From the NCBI GenBank assembly GCA_031373255.1, contig JANMMJ010000285.1, positions 1 through 15,212 on the forward strand: a stretch of 15,212 nucleotides of DNA, read 5' to 3'. The stretch is from JANMMJ01 sp031373255. Its GTDB lineage: Bacteria > Pseudomonadota > Alphaproteobacteria > Rhizobiales > Aestuariivirgaceae. Position numbers and translations under genes: made by a program. The notes beneath the pieces are model-generated. The model was not told the DNA's origin. It saw nothing but the letters and a program-made list of their open reading frames with translations, and did not search any database. This document shows positions 13,294 through 15,212 of the stretch, piece by piece (positions within the stretch are counted from its first letter, which is position 1; each line of letters begins with the position of its first letter).

Positions 13294-13643
13294 GCGTCAG
13301 AGCCGAATTCAGGCAATTCATCGAAGACCAGCTTTCCGGCTTTGGGCCCGTCTCAATTCGAAGCATGTTTGGTGGTGCCGGCGTTTACCGTGACGGCCTG
13401 ATGTTTGCGCTCATTGCCGGCGAAGTTCTCTACCTCAAGGCTACCGATCTGAACCGTGCCGATTTCGACGCGGAGAACCTGAAACCCTTTGAATATACTG
13501 CGAAAGGCGGTTCTCGCGCGGTAATGTCCTATTATCGCGCACCCGAACGTTGCCTGGATGATCCGGCCGAAATGACGATTTGGGCCGGGAAAGCCTATGC
13601 GGCGGCCCTTGCTGCCGGCACGAAAAAACCCGTCCGGCGATAG
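13290..13643 (+). CDS. TfoX N-terminal-domain protein
   Basis: A 117-residue protein that is almost all one TfoX-N domain: SIRSMFGGAGVYRDGLMFAL at about 22-41, then EVLYLKATDLNR and the late motif GGSRAVMSYYRAPERCLDD, WAGKAYAAA. It lacks the C-terminal TfoX domain of the competence regulator, so a role in competence is not implied; single-domain members are common in Alphaproteobacteria and poorly understood. It begins with GTG overlapping the sufA stop (GTGA), so it is translated as the last gene of the suf operon. A link to Fe-S metabolism is suggested only by this coupling. Confidence 0.85.
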   Translation: MSVRAEFRQFIEDQLSGFGPVSIRSMFGGAGVYRDGLMFALIAGEVLYLKATDLNRADFDAENLKPFEYTAKGGSRAVMSYYRAPERCLDDPAEMTIWAGKAYAAALAAGTKKPVRR

Positions 13644-13860
13644 TATTAACGGCATTTTTCCTGCATTGGGTGTATGGCAGGGGCTGTAAAATTTGTTCAG
13701 CCATGCGCTAAACAGAACCGGGCTCTAGCGTTTTCATGTCACCCACTGCCAGCAATTTCAGTACGGCAGCCTTACCGCTCCTGATAGGTCGCCCCTTGCT
13801 GATTGCGGCCAGGGACGGTGCATTTTGGCCATTGCCCCGGCTTTCGGTGCTCGGGAACTG
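13644..13860. other. Intergenic gap between suf operon and flippase gene
   Basis: 217 bases without a convincing gene. A weak hairpin is possible: GGCTG (13682-13686) with CAGCC (13698-13702) around an 11-base AT-rich loop, without a T-run. I see no clear terminator for the suf operon and no clear promoter for the next gene. Confidence 0.4.
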
Positions 13861-15156
13861 ATGTCGTTCTGGCGCCTCATTTCGGTTCTGACCGGTGTTG
13901 TTGGCGCCCGTATTGGCGGCGCTTTGTTTGGCGTGCTCACCCAGTTCGTTCTCGCCCGGAGTTTTTCGCCGGCCGAAGTCGGCCAGTTCTTTCTTGTCAT
14001 GAGCGTCACCGCCATTGCCAGTCTCATCATCACTGGCGGCTATCCGGCTCTCGCTGTCACTGTGCTGGCGCGCTACAACTCCCTCGGCCGAAGGAACCTG
14101 GTGGCGGCCTTTCATGCGGCCTCATGGCGCGACACCTTCTATCTGACGGCGCTGACGGCATTTGTCATCGCCATGGTCATCTGGCTCGGCGGTCTTAGCC
14201 CGGAGGCCCGTATTGCCCTGTTCTTTGGCGGACTTACAGCCCTGCCTTACGCAGTGATCCGGCTCAACAGCGCCACCGCAAATTCACTCCGCATGTTCAC
14301 CCTCTCCTACGTGCCGGATTTCATCTACCGGTCGGTACTCTTGCTCTCCTTTGTCCTTTTGGCACTCTACCTGTATCCCGGATTGACGATCGAGCAAGTC
14401 TCGTGGGCCTATGTCGCAATCACGGTCATCATCATGATCTATCAGGCCTGGGCCTTGGGTGAGAATGCCGCCACCAGCGCAATCCGGACGACGGTCAGGG
14501 ATCTTCGCAAACACCTTCGCACGCGGGCCAGCGCGCTGTTCTTCGTGGCCATCATCACCGTGGCCTTTGCCGATATCGTGACCATCGTTGCCGGTTACTT
14601 CCTGTCCACGGCGGATGTCGCCGTGCTCGGTATCTCCATCAAACTCGCGGCGCTGATCGGCTTCGTCACCCAGTCTTCCCAGCAATTCGTGGTGCGCGAT
14701 CTGGCGACCGCCATGTCCAAGGGGACGCGAAAGGACGTCGATACGCTGCTTTTCCGGGTGAACATCGTGGCGCTGGCGGTAATGGCCGGGGCGATTGCCG
14801 GATCGCTGCTGCTGGGTGATCGCGTTCTGGGGATTTTCGGCGAGGAATACAAGGCGGGCTACTGGCCCTTGATCCTCTTCCTGGTCAGCCAGGCATTCCG
14901 CGCCGCCAGCGGGATGAACTCTTACCTGCTTTCGCTCAAGGGCTATCAGGTGAAAAATGCCTCATCCTGCTTTGTTGCCGCTGCGGTGCTTGTGGTCGCA
15001 ACGGCGGTCCTGGCGCCGTCATTCGGACCGCTGGGCGTAGCCTATGCCGTCGTCATCACCGACGCCGTCTGGGCCCTGCATCTGGGCTACCTGACACAGC
15101 ATTATACCGGCCGCCGCGCCGATATCCTCGCCGTCGCATTCACCCGGAAAGATTGA
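13861..15156 (+). CDS. Polysaccharide flippase-like polytopic membrane protein (Wzx/MOP superfamily)
   Basis: A 431-residue membrane protein with about 12 hydrophobic segments. The N-terminus (SVLTGVVGARIGGALFGVLT, then QFVLARSFSPAEVGQFFLVM) is the classic opening of Wzx/RfbX-type lipid-linked sugar flippases. Later segments include FFVAIITVAFADIVTIVAGY (about 221-240), where the second half begins with the IVAGYFLS-ADVAVLG pattern, and a C-terminal LGVAYAVVITDAVWALHLGY. I prefer the ATG at 13861 to an in-frame TTG at 13825, because the conserved part begins there and GGGA lies just upstream. Likely role: moving an exopolysaccharide or O-antigen unit across the inner membrane. It is not linked to suf. 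Confidence 0.85.
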   Translation: MSFWRLISVLTGVVGARIGGALFGVLTQFVLARSFSPAEVGQFFLVMSVTAIASLIITGGYPALAVTVLARYNSLGRRNLVAAFHAASWRDTFYLTALTAFVIAMVIWLGGLSPEARIALFFGGLTALPYAVIRLNSATANSLRMFTLSYVPDFIYRSVLLLSFVLLALYLYPGLTIEQVSWAYVAITVIIMIYQAWALGENAATSAIRTTVRDLRKHLRTRASALFFVAIITVAFADIVTIVAGYFLSTADVAVLGISIKLAALIGFVTQSSQQFVVRDLATAMSKGTRKDVDTLLFRVNIVALAVMAGAIAGSLLLGDRVLGIFGEEYKAGYWPLILFLVSQAFRAASGMNSYLLSLKGYQVKNASSCFVAAAVLVVATAVLAPSFGPLGVAYAVVITDAVWALHLGYLTQHYTGRRADILAVAFTRKD

Positions 15157-15160
15157 TTTT

Positions 15161-15212
15161 TCAGGCCGTTTCCGCAGTCCGCGTCGTGCGCATCAGGAAC
15201 GCCGGCATGTTG
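15161..15212 (-). CDS. C-terminal end of an unidentified gene (partial)
   Basis: On the minus strand an open frame enters from the right edge and ends at the TGA at 15163-15161, giving NMPAFLMRTTRTAETA. It converges on the flippase gene with a 4-base gap. Sixteen residues are too few to name a family; the coding call rests on the open frame, the natural-looking end and the tight spacing. Confidence 0.45.
   Translation of the reverse strand, partial: NMPAFLMRTTRTAETA

Noticed and set aside
1..15212. CRISPR arrays, tRNA or rRNA genes, riboswitches
   Set aside because: I looked for regularly spaced repeats and for tRNA-like or rRNA-like stretches and saw none; coding genes fill almost the whole window. 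A covariance-model search was not possible here.

Overview
The window looks like chromosome of an alphaproteobacterium, most likely of the order Hyphomicrobiales (Rhizobiales). The grounds are the GC-rich codon use, the suf operon layout, and the way its genes resemble rhizobial Fe-S assembly proteins. I ran no database search. Species and genus are not determinable from what I can see.

Layout. (1) Positions 1-637, minus strand: the first 212 codons of an EamA/DMT-type membrane transporter that runs off the left edge. (2) 697-4015: an oxidative-stress pair, katG (minus) and oxyR (plus), divergently transcribed, with a LysR-type box next to the oxyR start and a strong terminator behind katG. 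(3) 4012-4659, minus: an alpha/beta hydrolase, convergent with oxyR and overlapping it by 4 bases. (4) 4660-4864: a regulatory region with a very good IscR type-1 box and a weaker Irr-like box. (5) 4865-13643: the SUF iron-sulfur cluster operon, in the order iscR, IscS/NifS-like cysteine desulfurase, sufB, [insert], a 62-residue small gene, sufC, sufD, sufS, sufT, sufA-type carrier, TfoX-N protein. Most junctions are 4-base stop/start overlaps. (6) 13861-15156: a polysaccharide flippase-like membrane protein, then the last codons of a minus-strand gene at the right edge.

The unusual part is 7944-9175. A toxin-antitoxin module (HTH plus AbrB/SpoVT antitoxin, PIN-domain VapC-like toxin) with its own apparent promoter and a perfect 14-bp operator-like palindrome sits inside the suf operon, between sufB and sufC. 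The toxin stop overlaps the start of a third reading frame. That frame is a chimera: its first 34-35 residues look like the N-terminus of a glyoxalase/VOC-family protein, and its last 43 codons are a diverged second copy of the SufB C-terminus. The two SufB tails (7812-7943 and 9048-9179) align without gaps at 105 of 132 bases and 37 of 43 residues by hand count. I infer that a toxin-antitoxin cassette with a truncated VOC gene entered at the 3' end of sufB and left the old sufB tail stranded before the small gene and sufC.

Functionally, the region joins peroxide defence (OxyR, KatG) to Fe-S assembly: two cysteine desulfurases supply sulfur, SufBCD is the scaffold/ATPase complex, the A-type carrier delivers clusters, and SufT helps maturation. 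Expression is probably set by IscR and possibly by Irr. The inserted toxin-antitoxin promoter could also feed transcription into sufC and beyond.
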